From the NCBI RefSeq assembly GCF_008033115.1, contig NZ_CP041203.1:4216001-4280000 (forward strand): a stretch of 64,000 bases of DNA. Direction: 5' to 3'. The DNA comes from Cellulomonas sp. Y8. Its GTDB lineage: Bacteria > Actinomycetota > Actinomycetes > Actinomycetales > Cellulomonadaceae. The notes under the pieces are model-generated. The model was given only the letters and a program-made list of their open reading frames with translations. It had not been told where the DNA came from and did no database searches. The first letter of the stretch is position 1; every line of letters begins with the position of its first letter. Below, piece after piece: positions 26,699 to 36,482 of the stretch. The translations under genes and the position numbers were made by a program.

Positions 26699-27974
26699 AT
26701 GAAGCGGATCTACTCGGTCCCGGCCGCGCTCGTCGGCGCGTTCGGGCTCGTGGCCCTCGGCAGCACGGTGGCGCAGGCGGCCTCGACCGACTGCACCACC
26801 GACCTGGGGGACCAGACCATCACCGGGGACCTCGTCGTCCCGGCCGGCGCGGACTGCGTGCTCGCCGGCGCGACGGTCGAGGGCTCCATCACCGTCGGCG
26901 CCGACGCCTGGCTCGACGCCACGTCGGTGACCGTCACCGGCGACGTCGTCGCCACCGACGCGTACGGCGTCCTGCTGGACGGCACCCGGGTCGACGGCGA
27001 CGTGAGCGCGTACACGACGGGCTCGCGCGTCGGTTTCCTCTACCTCAACGACCTCGAGGTCGGCGGCAGCGTGGCGGCCGGCGGTCTCGACGTCGAGGTG
27101 ACCGGCTCGTCCATCGGGGGCGGCTTGACCACGCAGGCGGCGACGTACGTCGACCTGCTGCAGACCGGCGTCAAGGGCGAGGTGGCGATCGCCGACTCCG
27201 ACTGGGGCGTGAACGTCGCCGGGGCCGTCGTCGGCGGCACCCTGTCGGTCACCGGCTCCAGCCGGGACGTCCTGGTCGGCGCCACCGCGGACGGCGCGGC
27301 GGACACGTTCGGCAACACCGTGGGCGGCGACCTGGTGCTCACCGGCAACACCGCGAACCTGCGGGTCGCCGGCACCACGGTCCTCGGCACCATCCGGCTC
27401 GCGGACAACGACCCGGCCGCCGCGTTCGGCCCGGGCAACTCCGCGGGCGGCGTCGACGGCGACCACACCGGCGAGGGCGCCGGGCGCCGTGGCCGCCGGC
27501 GACCAGGCGCTGGCCGTCACCGTGCCAGAGCAGCGGGCGGGCGAGCTCGTCTGGTCGCTCGAGGGCACCTCCGGCCTCGTGAACCTCGGCGTCGCCGAGG
27601 AGCTCGAGGACCGGTACCGGGCCACCGGCGAGATCGTCCCGGTGCGCGTGCAGGACACCCGCGCGGGCGACCCGGAGTGGTCCATCACCGCGCAGGTCAG
27701 CGACTTCGTCGCCGGGGGCGAGACCCTGTCGTCGAAGTACCTGGGCTGGACGCCCGAGGTGCTCGAGAACGGCGGCGACGCCGTGGCCGGGCCCGCGGTG
27801 CCGTCCGGGTTCGAGGAGGGCGACGGCCTGTCCGTGGCCCGCACCCTCGCCGAGGCCGAGACCGGGCACGCCCGCGGCTCGTCGCTCGTCGGGGCCGACC
27901 TCGACCTGCAGCTCCCGCTCGACGCCCCGCAGGGCACCTACACGGCCACGCTGACGCTCACCGCGCTCAGCTGA
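26699..27974 (+). pseudogene. Secreted beta-solenoid protein with C-terminal WxL-like domain, one frameshift as sequenced
   Basis: Signal peptide (MKRIYSVPAALVGAFGLV... AQA, residues 1-27) is followed by about 225 residues of short repeating Gly/Val/Thr units (ITGDLVVPAG, VEGSITVGAD, VTGDVVATDA, VGGTLSVTGS), a right-handed beta-solenoid pattern. The frame breaks near 27479; the next frame continues with a domain resembling WxL (VWSLEGTSG, VQDTRAGDPEWSITAQVSDF, GTYTATLTLTALS), the module by which such proteins bind peptidoglycan in Firmicutes. A missing GC dinucleotide in a GCGC run (GGCGCGCCGGG read as GGCGCCGGG) repairs it to 425 residues. The next gene encodes the WxL-interacting partner, so the pair was functional recently or still is. 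Confidence 0.75.
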
Positions 27975-27994
27975 CGCCGACCCGCAGTCCCCGT

Positions 27995-28030
27995 CCCCGC
28001 CCGCCCGGTCCTCGTCCCGGGCGGGCGGGG
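27995..28030 (+). terminator. Strong hairpin after the WxL gene
   Basis: Perfect 14-bp stem (CCCCGCCCGCCCGG and its complement) with an eight-base loop, 21 bases after the stop. Likely a terminator or partial terminator before the DUF916 gene. Confidence 0.65.
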
Positions 28031-28158
28031 GCGGCACCACCCGGCCGGACCGCGCACCGGCCCGCGCCAGCCGCTCCGCCCCACGACCCGCTCCGCTGCA
28101 CGACCCGCACCGCCGCACCATCCGCACCCGTCGTCACCGTCGACCCGGAGGCCCCGCC

Positions 28159-29304
28159 GTGACCCCGACCCGCGTCCCCGCCGCCCTCGCCGCGCTGGCG
28201 GCCGCCGTCGCCCTCGCGCTGGGCGGCGCGCTGCCCGCTGTCGGTGCCGCCCCGGCCGCGCCCCCGGTCCCGCTGGTGGCGCCCGCCGCCGCGGACCCGG
28301 CCCCGGCCGACCCGGCCGCCGACCCCGCCGCGGCCGACCCCGCCGCCGCGAGCACCCAGGTCACTTGGGGCGTGCGCCCGGCCGACACCGTGCACGGCGC
28401 CGCGCGCCCGAACTTCGCGTACTCCCTGCCGCCCGGCGGGACCCTCGCCGACGCCCTCGTCGTGACGAACAAGGGCGACGCCCCGCTCACCCTCGACGTG
28501 TACGCGGCCGACGGCTTCCTCACCGCCGACGGCACCCTGGACGTCCTGGGCGCGGGGGAGGAGTCGACCGCGCTCGGCGCCTGGGTGCAGGTCGAGACGC
28601 CCGAGATCGTCCTCGAGCCCGGCGCCGCGGCCGAGGTCCCGTTCACCCTGACCGTCCCCGAGGACGCGCAGCCCGGCGACTACGCCGCGGGCATCGTGTC
28701 CAGCCTGCTGGTCGAGAACGCCGCGGGCGTCTCGGTCGACCGGCGGCTGGGCTCCCGCGTGCACCTGCGGGTGCAGGGCGACCTCGCGCCGGCGCTGGCC
28801 GTCTCCGGCCTGCGCGTCGACTACGACGCCGGCGGCAACCCCGTCGCCCCGGGCGCCGCGACCGTGACCTTCACCCTGACGAACACCGGCAACTCCCGGG
28901 TCGCCCCGACCGAGCAGGTGCAGGTCGCGGGGCTGTTCGGCCTCGGCCGCGCCCGCGCCGCCGCCGTCGACGTCCCCGAGCTGATCCCCGGCGCGTCCGT
29001 GCAGCGCAGCGTCCGGGTCGACGGCGTGTGGCCGCTGGTGCGGACCACCGCCACCATCGCCCTCGGCGGCGAGGTGGTCGCGCTGCCCGGCGCCGCGGTC
29101 GCCGACGCCGCCCCTGCCGTCCCCGGCGTCACCGCCTCCGCGGCGGCCTGGGCGGTGCCGTGGGCCCTGATCGGCGCGCTCGCCCTGGTCGTCGCGCTCG
29201 TCGCCCTGCGCGTCCTCGCCGGCCGCCGGCGGAAGGCGCGGCACCAGCGCGCCGTGGACGCGGCCGTCGCCGACGCCCTCGCCCGCCAGGGGGCCACGAC
29301 ATGA
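28159..29304 (+). CDS. WxL-interacting protein (DUF916-type), membrane anchored
   Basis: Surface protein of 381 residues. Signal peptide, a Pro/Ala/Asp linker (PADPAADPAAADPA, about 50-63), a DUF916-like Ig domain (VTWGVRPADT ... SYSLPPGG-like NFAYSLPPGGTLADALVVTNKG; LEPGAAAEVPFTLTVPEDAQPGDYAAGIV), a second Ig domain (about 200-310), one transmembrane helix (about 332-355) and a basic cytoplasmic tail RRRKARHQR. This is the architecture of WxL-interacting proteins that tether WxL-domain proteins to the wall. GTG start after a weak AGG-type site. It stands directly between the WxL protein and the ebo operon. Confidence 0.85.
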   Translation: MTPTRVPAALAALAAAVALALGGALPAVGAAPAAPPVPLVAPAAADPAPADPAADPAAADPAAASTQVTWGVRPADTVHGAARPNFAYSLPPGGTLADALVVTNKGDAPLTLDVYAADGFLTADGTLDVLGAGEESTALGAWVQVETPEIVLEPGAAAEVPFTLTVPEDAQPGDYAAGIVSSLLVENAAGVSVDRRLGSRVHLRVQGDLAPALAVSGLRVDYDAGGNPVAPGAATVTFTLTNTGNSRVAPTEQVQVAGLFGLGRARAAAVDVPELIPGASVQRSVRVDGVWPLVRTTATIALGGEVVALPGAAVADAAPAVPGVTASAAAWAVPWALIGALALVVALVALRVLAGRRRKARHQRAVDAAVADALARQGATT

Positions 29305-29384
29305 CCTGAGGCGCCCCCCACCCCTGGACGCCGCGCCCCGGCGCCCCGCAGCATCGACGTTCCGCTCTCGACGAGGAGACCGAC

Positions 29385-30395
29385 ATGACCCGCCCGATCA
29401 CCCTGTTCACCGGCCAGTGGGCCGACCTGCCGTTCGAGGAGGTGGCCCGGCTCGCGTCCGAGTGGGGCTACGACGGCCTCGAGATCGCCTGCTGGGGCGA
29501 CCACCTCGACCCGTGGCGCTGGGACGACGACGCGTACGTCGCCTCCCGCCTCGAGATCCTGGACCGGTACGGCCTGAAGGTCTGGGCCATCTCCAACCAC
29601 CTCAAGGGCCAGGCCGTCTGCGACGACCCCATCGACCTGCGGCACGAGGACATGCTGTCCGCGCGGGTGTGGGGCGACGGCGACCCCGAGGGCGTCCGGC
29701 AGCGCGCCGCCGAGGAGCTCAAGCACACCGCGCGGATCGCGGCGAAGCTCGGCGTCGACACGGTCGTCGGCTTCACCGGGTCGTCGATCTGGAAGTACGT
29801 GGCGATGTTCCCACCCGTGCCGGCCGCGGTGATCGAGGCGGGCTACCAGGACTTCGCCGACCGGTGGAACCCGATCCTCGACGTGTTCGACGAGGTCGGC
29901 GTCCGGTTCGCGCACGAGGTGCACCCGAGCGAGATCGCCTACGACTACTGGACGACGGTCCGCACCCTGGAGGCGATCGGCCACCGCGAGGCGTTCGGCC
30001 TCAACTGGGACCCGAGCCACATGGTCTGGCAGGACCTGGACCCCGTGGCGTTCCTCTGGGACTTCCGGGACCGGATCTACCACGTCGACTGCAAGGACAC
30101 GAAGAAGCGGATGGGCAACGGCCGCAACGGCCGGCTCGGCTCCCACCTGCCGTGGGCCGACCCGCGGCGCGGCTGGGACTTCATCTCCACCGGCCACGGC
30201 GACGTCCCGTGGGAGGACGCGTTCCGGGTGCTCAACACGATCGGCTACACCGGCCCGATCTCCGTCGAGTGGGAGGACGCCGGCATGGACCGGCTGCTCG
30301 GCGCGCCCGAGGCGCTGGCGTTCGTGAAGCGGCTGGCGTTCGACGCCCCCGAGGCGGCCTTCGACGCGGCGTTCTCCACGAAGGGCGACGCGTGA
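29385..30395 (+). CDS. Sugar phosphate isomerase/epimerase (TIM barrel), first gene of the ebo-type operon
   Basis: Cytosolic AP-endonuclease-2 barrel of 336 residues. Opens [37 protein letters not shown]; metal-ligand positions lie in [14 protein letters not shown] (Glu), [11 protein letters not shown] (Asp, His), HVDCKDTK and [10 protein letters not shown] (Glu). Reactions in this family include isomerisation, epimerisation and dehydration of sugars and cyclitols. Ribosome site GAGGAG before the ATG. It overlaps the inositol-phosphate-synthase gene by four bases (GTGA), starting a run of eight coupled genes. Confidence 0.9.
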   Translation: MTRPITLFTGQWADLPFEEVARLASEWGYDGLEIACWGDHLDPWRWDDDAYVASRLEILDRYGLKVWAISNHLKGQAVCDDPIDLRHEDMLSARVWGDGDPEGVRQRAAEELKHTARIAAKLGVDTVVGFTGSSIWKYVAMFPPVPAAVIEAGYQDFADRWNPILDVFDEVGVRFAHEVHPSEIAYDYWTTVRTLEAIGHREAFGLNWDPSHMVWQDLDPVAFLWDFRDRIYHVDCKDTKKRMGNGRNGRLGSHLPWADPRRGWDFISTGHGDVPWEDAFRVLNTIGYTGPISVEWEDAGMDRLLGAPEALAFVKRLAFDAPEAAFDAAFSTKGDA

Positions 30396-31561
30396 CCGCC
30401 GACGCCCGCGCGCGCACGGGGCTGTGGCTCGTGGGCGCGCGCGGCTCGGTCGGCACGACCGCCGCGCTCGGCCTCGCGGCACTCGCCGCCGGGAACGCCG
30501 GGGCCGCGGGCTGCGTCACGGCGGCGCCGGCGTTCGACGGCCTGCCGCTGCCCGGGTGGGGCGACCTCGTCGTCGGCGGGCACGACGTCAGCGACGTGTC
30601 GCTGGCCAAGCGCGCCGAGGCGCTCGTCGACGCCGGGATGATCCCGGCGCCGCTGCTCGCCGCCACCGCGCACGCCCTCGACGCCGCCGACGCGGAGGTC
30701 CGGCCCGGGCACCGCGGCACGCTCGTCCCCGGGGGCTCGCAGCAGCAGGTCGCCGAGCGGCTCGCGGCCGACATCACCGGGTTCGCCGCGCGGCACGACC
30801 TCGCGCGGGTCGTGGTCGTCGACGTGTCGTCCACCGAGCCGCCCGCGCACCCGACCCCCGCCCACGACGACCCGGCGGCCCTCCTCGCGGCGGTGCAGGA
30901 GCCCGGGCGGGTCGTGCTGCCGCCGTCGTCCGTCGCGGCGTACGCCGCCGTGCTCGCGGGTGCCTCCTACGCCGGCTTCACGCCGTCCGCCGGCATGGGG
31001 CTGCCGGCGCTGCAGGTCCTCGCCGCCGAGGCGGGCGTGCCCGTCGCGGGGCAGGACGGCAAGACCGGGCAGACCTGGCTGCGCACGGTGCTCGCGCCGG
31101 CGTTCGCCGACCGGGGGCTGCGGGTGCTGTCGTGGGCCGGGAGCAACCTGCTCGGCGGCGGCGACGGTGCCACCCTCGCCGACCCCGAGGCCGTGCGGTC
31201 CAAGCTCGCGTCCAAGACCCGCGGGCTGCGCGACCTCACCGGCTCCGACGTGACGCCGCTGCACATCGACCACGTGCCCGACCTGGGGGACGTCAAGGTC
31301 GCGTGGGACCACGTGCACGCCGCGGGGTTCCTCGGCTCGCGGATCACCCTGCAGACCACGTGGTCCGCGTACGACTCGATGCTCGCGGCACCGATGGTGC
31401 TCGACCTCGCCCGGCTGCTCGCACTGGCGCACGCCGGCGGTGCCGCCGGGGTGGTGCCGGAGCTCGGGTTCTTCTTCAAGGACCCGTGGGGCTCCGACCG
31501 GCACGCGGCCGCGGACCAGGCCGGCGACCTCGTGCGCTGGGCCCGGGGGCTGGCGGCGTGA
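30392..31561 (+). CDS. Inositol-3-phosphate synthase family protein
   Basis: NAD-dependent cyclase family that turns glucose 6-phosphate into 1D-myo-inositol 3-phosphate; 389 residues, close to the archaeal/actinobacterial size. Rossmann motif [30 protein letters not shown], the active-site block [48 protein letters not shown] and the C-terminal [17 protein letters not shown] with LGFFFKDP are all recognisable. A genuine product such as an inositol or cyclitol phosphate is likely, but its placement in an ebo operon suggests a specialised paralogue; in classic ebo clusters a dehydroquinate-synthase-like EboD takes the cyclase place. Confidence 0.88.
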   Translation: MTADARARTGLWLVGARGSVGTTAALGLAALAAGNAGAAGCVTAAPAFDGLPLPGWGDLVVGGHDVSDVSLAKRAEALVDAGMIPAPLLAATAHALDAADAEVRPGHRGTLVPGGSQQQVAERLAADITGFAARHDLARVVVVDVSSTEPPAHPTPAHDDPAALLAAVQEPGRVVLPPSSVAAYAAVLAGASYAGFTPSAGMGLPALQVLAAEAGVPVAGQDGKTGQTWLRTVLAPAFADRGLRVLSWAGSNLLGGGDGATLADPEAVRSKLASKTRGLRDLTGSDVTPLHIDHVPDLGDVKVAWDHVHAAGFLGSRITLQTTWSAYDSMLAAPMVLDLARLLALAHAGGAAGVVPELGFFFKDPWGSDRHAAADQAGDLVRWARGLAA

Positions 31562-32667
31562 CGGCGGGCGTGGCGGCCGGATCGGTGCGGGCGGGTGCCG
31601 GCGGCGCGGCCGTGCTGGGGGCGGCCGCGCCGGGGGGAGTCGCGCCGGGGGCGAGCGCGCCGGGGGAACCTGCCCCGGGCAGCGCGCGCGTGGCGACCGC
31701 CGTGCCGGTGGTCCGCTCGCTCGACGGCCGGTCCGCCGGGGACGACCCGAGCCCGTCCCCGTCGCCGCCCGCGCGGTCGGGGCTGCCCGCCCGCGTGCGC
31801 GACCACCTCGAGCTGGTGCGCGCGCCCGCCGTCCTGACGGTGCTCGGCGACACGGTGGCAGGGGCGTCGGCGGCCGGGCACCCGCTCACCGGCCGCCGCG
31901 CGGTGCTGCCGCTCGCCTCGGCGTGCCTGTACGCGGGCGGCATGGCGCTGAACGACTGGGCGGACCGCGCCGTCGACGCCGTCGAGCGACCCGAGCGCCC
32001 GATCCCGTCGGGCCGGATCGCCCCGCGGCACGCGCTGGCGGTGGCCGGAGGGCTCGGTGCGGCCGGTCTCGCCCTCGCCGCGGCGGGCGGCGGGCGACGC
32101 GCCCTGGCGGTCGCCGTGCCGCTCGCCGCGGCCGTGTGGCTCTACGACGCCCGGCTCAAGGACACCGTCGCCGGCCCGGGCGCGATGGCGGCGTGCCGGG
32201 GCCTCGACGTGCTGCTCGGCGCGGGGGTGGGGCGCCTGCGGGCCGCCGCCCCGGCCGCGGCGGCGGTGGCCGCGCACACCGCGGGAGTGACGCTGCTGTC
32301 CCGCGGCGAGGTGCACGGCAGCACCCGCGCGACGGCGGGCGCGGTGGCCACGGCCTCGGTCGTGGTGGCGGGGGTGGCCCTGACCGGCGGCGGGGTGGCC
32401 GGACCCGGGGCGCGCGCCGCCACCGTGGTGGCGCTCGCCGCCTACCTCGCGCAGTGCGTCCCCGCGCAGGCCCGGGCCGCACGGACCCCGACCGCCCCGG
32501 CCGCCCGCGCGGCGACGGGCGCCGGCATCCGCGCGATGATCCCGCTGCAGGCCGCGTGGACCGCTGGTGCCGGCCGGCCCGGCGCGGCGCTCGCGCTCGG
32601 CGCCGTCGCCGCGGCGGGCGCGCTGCTCCGCCGGGCCACGGGCCCGCGGGCGGTGAGCGAGACATGA
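31558..32667 (+). CDS. eboC: UbiA family prenyltransferase (EboC-like / SCO3242 type)
   Basis: Membrane prenyltransferase of 369 residues. After an Ala/Gly/Pro-rich N-terminal stretch of about 80 residues the UbiA core begins (LVRAPAVLTVLGDTVAGA). The first Asp-rich motif is NDWADRAVDAVERPERPIPSG, the second YDARLKDTVAGP, both needed to bind prenyl diphosphate through Mg2+; seven to nine hydrophobic helices follow. It overlaps both neighbours by four bases. In ebo clusters EboC is proposed to prenylate or lipid-link the metabolite precursor. The true start could be later than the GTG at 31558. Confidence 0.88.
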   Translation: MTAGVAAGSVRAGAGGAAVLGAAAPGGVAPGASAPGEPAPGSARVATAVPVVRSLDGRSAGDDPSPSPSPPARSGLPARVRDHLELVRAPAVLTVLGDTVAGASAAGHPLTGRRAVLPLASACLYAGGMALNDWADRAVDAVERPERPIPSGRIAPRHALAVAGGLGAAGLALAAAGGGRRALAVAVPLAAAVWLYDARLKDTVAGPGAMAACRGLDVLLGAGVGRLRAAAPAAAAVAAHTAGVTLLSRGEVHGSTRATAGAVATASVVVAGVALTGGGVAGPGARAATVVALAAYLAQCVPAQARAARTPTAPAARAATGAGIRAMIPLQAAWTAGAGRPGAALALGAVAAAGALLRRATGPRAVSET

Positions 32668-33614
32668 ACCCGGGCACCGGACCGGGCGCCGCGGAGCCGG
32701 CGCGCCTGCCGTTCGCGCTCGGCTACGGCACGAACGGCCTCGGCGACCACCCGCTGCCCGTGGCGCTCGACCTGCTGGAGGAGCACGGCTACGACGCCGT
32801 CGCGCTCACCCTCGGCTTCCCGCACCTCGACCCGTGGGCGCCCGCCGCCGACCTCGCCGCGCTCCGGGACCGGCTCGCCCGCGCGCACGCCGGCCGGGGG
32901 ATGCGGGTCGTCGTCGAGACCGGCACCCGGTACCTCCTCGACCCGCGCCGGAAGCACGCGCCCGCCCTCGTCGACGCCGACGCGGCGCCGCGGCTCGCCT
33001 ACCTGCGCCGGGCGGTCGAGGTCGCCGCCGCGCTCGGCGCACCCGCCGTCCAGCTGTTCTCCGGCGTCCGCCCGGCCGGGGTGACGTCGGCCGAGGCGGA
33101 CGACCGGCTGCGCGACCGCCTGCCCGGCCTCGTGCGGCACGCCGCGGAGCACGGCGTCCGGCTGGCCCTCGAGCCCGAGCCCGGGATGCACGTCGAGACC
33201 GTCGCCGACGCCCTGCGGCTGCGCGCCGACCTCGGGGACCCGGCCGCGCTGGGCCTGACGGTCGACGTCGGGCACTGCCTCGTCGTCGAGCCGGACGGCG
33301 TGGCCGGGGCCCTGGCCGCCGCGGGCCCGGCCCTGGCGCACGTGCAGATCGACGACATGCCGCGCACCCACCACGACCACCGGCCGTTCGGCGAGGGCGA
33401 CCTCGACCTGCCCGCCGCGCTCTCGGCGCTCGCCGGGGCCGCGGCGGGTCCGGCCGGGTACGCCGGGGTGGTCGCCGTCGAGCTGCCCCGGCACTCGTGG
33501 GACGCGCCGCGGCAGGTCGCCGACGCGGCCGCCGCGATCCGGCGCGCGTGGGCGCGGCTCGGCGCCCGCGTCCCCGCACCCGACCCTGTACCCCTGCCCC
33601 GACCCGCTCGCTGA
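32664..33614 (+). CDS. TIM-barrel sugar isomerase/epimerase-like protein of the ebo operon
   Basis: 316 residues, AP-endonuclease-2 fold: LGYGTNGLGDHPLPVALDLLEEHGYDAVALTL, RLALEPEPGMHVETVADAL (Glu ligand), LTVDVGHCLVVEPDG (Asp, His), HVQIDDMPRTHHDHRPFGEGDLDLP and VVAVELPRHSWD (Glu). Overlaps eboC by four bases (ATGA). The HHDHRPFGEGDLDLP loop is typical of ebo-linked barrels. Substrate unknown; with two other barrels in the same operon they probably act on successive forms of one cyclitol or sugar. Confidence 0.87.
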   Translation: MNPGTGPGAAEPARLPFALGYGTNGLGDHPLPVALDLLEEHGYDAVALTLGFPHLDPWAPAADLAALRDRLARAHAGRGMRVVVETGTRYLLDPRRKHAPALVDADAAPRLAYLRRAVEVAAALGAPAVQLFSGVRPAGVTSAEADDRLRDRLPGLVRHAAEHGVRLALEPEPGMHVETVADALRLRADLGDPAALGLTVDVGHCLVVEPDGVAGALAAAGPALAHVQIDDMPRTHHDHRPFGEGDLDLPAALSALAGAAAGPAGYAGVVAVELPRHSWDAPRQVADAAAAIRRAWARLGARVPAPDPVPLPRPAR

Positions 33615-33628
33615 GAGGGAGTGCCACC

Positions 33629-34393
33629 GTGACGCCGACGACGTCGTCCGACCCCGCCGCACCGACCGCCCCCGGCCCCGCACCCGCGGCCGCCCCGCCG
33701 CCGGTCACCGCGGTGGTCGCCGCGGCCCGGGCCGCGCACGCCGGCTGGCTCGCCGACGTCCTCGCCGAGGTCCGCCGCGACCCCCGGACCGCCGACCGGG
33801 CGTTCCCGCTCGCCAGCCGCCGCGTCGGCCGGACCCCGCTGCGTCCCGCGACCGACCCGGCCGGCGTCGTGCACGGGACCGTCGACGACGCCGCCCGCGC
33901 CGCCGTCGTCCTGGCCCTCGCCGACGCGCACCGCGGCGACGCCGACCGGCTGGCCGCGCACCTCGCCGACCTGTACCGCGAGGGCGACACCGCCGAGCGG
34001 CGCGGCGTGCTCCGCGGGCTCGACGCGCTGACGGTGTCGACCCCGGGCGCCCTGCCGGGCCCCGTCGTCGCCCTCGGCCGCGACCTGGCCGCGGACGCGC
34101 TGCGGGCCAACGACACCTCGCTCGTGGCCGCGGCCGTCGGCCCGTTCGCCGCCGCGCACCTCGACCAGCACACCTGGCGGCACGCGGTGGTGAAGCTCGT
34201 GTTCCAGGGCACCAGCCTGGACGCCGTCGCCGCGCTGGACGACCGTGCCGACGCCGAGCTCGCCCGCATGGCCCGCGACCTCGCCGCCGAGCGCCGGGCC
34301 GCCGGGCGCGCCGTGCCCGAGGACCTGGCCCGCCTGACCACGCCGGCGGAGCCCGGCGCCCCCGCACGCACCACCGAGACCGAGGAGCCGTGA
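33629..34393 (+). CDS. eboA: EboA domain-containing protein
   Basis: 254 residues, all-helical, no catalytic motif. The C-terminal half matches EboA: DTSLVAAAVGPFAAAHLDQHTWRHAVVKLVFQG followed by DRADAELARMARDLAAERRAAGRAV (split here for length in the motif sense). N-terminal 30 residues are a low-complexity Pro/Ala linker. EboA defines the ebo clusters known from scytonemin-producing cyanobacteria and other bacteria, where the set is required for moving a metabolite precursor out of the cytosol; the molecular role of EboA is not established. GAGAGGGAG precedes the GTG. Confidence 0.85.
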   Translation: MTPTTSSDPAAPTAPGPAPAAAPPPVTAVVAAARAAHAGWLADVLAEVRRDPRTADRAFPLASRRVGRTPLRPATDPAGVVHGTVDDAARAAVVLALADAHRGDADRLAAHLADLYREGDTAERRGVLRGLDALTVSTPGALPGPVVALGRDLAADALRANDTSLVAAAVGPFAAAHLDQHTWRHAVVKLVFQGTSLDAVAALDDRADAELARMARDLAAERRAAGRAVPEDLARLTTPAEPGAPARTTETEEP

Positions 34394-35268
34394 TGCGCAT
34401 CTTCGACCCGCACGTCCACATGACCAGCCGCACCACCGACGACTACGAGGCGATGTACGCCGCCGGCGTCCGCGCGCTCGTCGAGCCGGCCTTCTGGCTG
34501 GGCCAGCCGCGGACGAGCGTCGGCTCGTTCGTCGACTACTTCGACGCGCTGCTCGGCTGGGAGCGGTTCCGAGCCGCGCAGTTCGGCATCCGGCACCACG
34601 CGACCATCGCGCTCAACCCGAAGGAGGCGAACGACCCGCGGTGCACCGAGGTCCTCGACCTCATCCCGCGCTACCTCGCGAAGGACGGTGTCGTCGCGGT
34701 CGGCGAGGTCGGCTACGACGCCATGACCCCGGCCGAGGACGAGGCGTTCACCCGGCAGCTGGCCCTCGCGCGCGACGCGGATCTGCCCGTCCTCGTGCAC
34801 ACCCCGCACCGGGACAAGCAGGCCGGCACGCGGCGCACCCTCGACGTCGTCCGGGAGTCGGGCCTGCCCGCGGAGCGCGTCCTCGTCGACCACCTCAACG
34901 AGACGACCGTCGCCGCCGTGCGCGACGCGGGCGCCTGGGCCGGGTTCTCGATCTACCCCGACACCAAGATGGACGAGACCCGCATGGTCGCGATCCTGCG
35001 GGAGTACGGCACCGAGCGGATGATCGTGAACTCCGCGGCCGACTGGGGCCGGTCCGACCCGCTCAAGACCTGGCGCACCGGCATGACCATGCTGGAGCAG
35101 GGCTTCACCGAGGAGGACGTCGACCGCGTGCTGTGGCGCAACCCCGTCGAGTTCTACGGGCAGTCCGGCAACCTCGTGCTCGACCCCGTCCCCGGGTTCG
35201 TCGCGGGCGAGGTCCCGGCGCCGGCGACCTTCGAGGGCTCCTCCGTGCTGCGGGGGGTGCGCGCGTGA
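34393..35268 (+). CDS. eboB: TatD family hydrolase (EboB)
   Basis: Metal-dependent amidohydrolase-fold protein, 291 residues. FDPHVHMTSRTTDDYEAMYAAG gives the HxH metal ligands, VGEVGYDAMTPAEDEAF the Glu, VHTPHRDK and VLVDHLNETT the later His residues. The DPHVHMTSRTTDDYEAM opening is specific to EboB-like TatD proteins. ATG at 34393 overlaps the eboA stop by one base (TGATG); a GTG one codon earlier is possible. Probably a hydrolase acting on the pathway metabolite rather than a DNase, by context. Confidence 0.88.
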   Translation: MRIFDPHVHMTSRTTDDYEAMYAAGVRALVEPAFWLGQPRTSVGSFVDYFDALLGWERFRAAQFGIRHHATIALNPKEANDPRCTEVLDLIPRYLAKDGVVAVGEVGYDAMTPAEDEAFTRQLALARDADLPVLVHTPHRDKQAGTRRTLDVVRESGLPAERVLVDHLNETTVAAVRDAGAWAGFSIYPDTKMDETRMVAILREYGTERMIVNSAADWGRSDPLKTWRTGMTMLEQGFTEEDVDRVLWRNPVEFYGQSGNLVLDPVPGFVAGEVPAPATFEGSSVLRGVRA

Positions 35269-36482
35269 CGATGCCGCTGTCCTACTGCACCAACGTCCAC
35301 CCCGCCGAGGACCTCGACGGCGTCCTGGCCCAGCTCGACCGGTACGCCGGACCCGTGCGCGAGGCCGCCGGGCTCGGCACCCTCGGCGTCGGGCTGTGGC
35401 TGCCCGCCGACCTCGCGCACCGGCTGGCGTCGAGCCCCGACGACCGCGACCGGCTCCGGTCCGCGCTCGCCGCGCACCGGCTGACCGTGCACACCCTCAA
35501 CGCCTTCCCGTACGGCGGCTTCCACGCCGAGGTGGTCAAGCACGCCGTGTACGCCCCGACCTGGGCGGACCCGGCCCGCGCCGCGTACACCCTGGCGTGC
35601 GCCGAGGTGCTGGCCGACCTGCTGCCCGACGGCGTCGACGGCTCCATCTCGACCCTCCCGCTCGCCTGGCGCGAGCCGTGGTCCGCCGTCGACGACGCGG
35701 CGGCCGCCGCCGCCCTCGCCGCGGTCTCCGCGGGGCTGCGCGACCTCGCCGCCCGCACCGGCCGCACGGTGCGGCTCGCGGTCGAGCCCGAGCCCGGCTG
35801 CGTCCTCGACACCGTCGCCGACGTGGTCGGCTGGCTCGAGCCGCGCCTCGGCACCGGTTCCGGGCAGATCGACCCGGAGCACGTCGGCGTCTGCCTCGAC
35901 ACCTGCCACCTGGCCGTGTCGTTCGCCGACCCCGTCGCCGCCGTCCGGCGCATCCGGCAGGCCGGGCTCCGGGTCGTCAAGGTGCAGGCCTCCGCCGCCC
36001 TGCACGTCGAGGACCCCGCCGACCCGGCCTCCCGCGCCGCCGTGGCCCGGTTCGCCGAGCCGCGCTACCTGCACCAGGTGCGCGAGCGCAGCGGGGGAGC
36101 GGTGCACCCCGCCGACGACCTGCCGGACGCCCTCGCCGGCGGACTGCCCGGCGAGGGGCCGTGGCGGGTGCACGTGCACGTCCCGCTGCACGCCCGGCCC
36201 GCCGCCCCGCTCCAGGCCACCACCGACGTCCTGCGCGACGCCGTCACCGCCGTCCTGCGCGGCCCGCACGGCGACGCCGCCCACCTGGACGTCGAGACCT
36301 ACACCTGGGCCGTCCTGCCCGACGACCTCGCGGCCCGCGCCGCCGACGACCTGGTGGCCGGCATCGCCGCCGAGCTGCGCTGGGCGGTCGACCACCTGGA
36401 CCGCGGGTCGTGGTGGGACGTCGACGCGGACACCGGCTCGGACGCGACCGGCGACGACCTCACGACCCGGAGGACCGCATGA
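35265..36482 (+). CDS. eboE: Metabolite traffic protein EboE (TIM barrel)
   Basis: 405 residues. Starts LSYCTNVHPAEDLDGVLAQLDRY, as EboE proteins do, and continues as an AP-endonuclease-2 barrel: LAVEPEPGCVLDTVADVVGWLE (Glu), VGVCLDTCHLAVSFADPVAAVRRI (Asp, His), VVKVQASAALHV, VHVHVPLH and LDVETYTWAVLP (Glu). GTG start overlaps eboB by four bases; an ATG two codons later is an alternative. The name traffic protein comes from the ebo literature and context, not from a shown activity. Confidence 0.9.
   Translation: MTMPLSYCTNVHPAEDLDGVLAQLDRYAGPVREAAGLGTLGVGLWLPADLAHRLASSPDDRDRLRSALAAHRLTVHTLNAFPYGGFHAEVVKHAVYAPTWADPARAAYTLACAEVLADLLPDGVDGSISTLPLAWREPWSAVDDAAAAAALAAVSAGLRDLAARTGRTVRLAVEPEPGCVLDTVADVVGWLEPRLGTGSGQIDPEHVGVCLDTCHLAVSFADPVAAVRRIRQAGLRVVKVQASAALHVEDPADPASRAAVARFAEPRYLHQVRERSGGAVHPADDLPDALAGGLPGEGPWRVHVHVPLHARPAAPLQATTDVLRDAVTAVLRGPHGDAAHLDVETYTWAVLPDDLAARAADDLVAGIAAELRWAVDHLDRGSWWDVDADTGSDATGDDLTTRRTA

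Noticed and set aside
30392-31561. EboD (dehydroquinate synthase-like)
   Set aside because: The motifs [25 protein letters not shown] and GFFFKDP are those of inositol-phosphate synthase, not dehydroquinate synthase.
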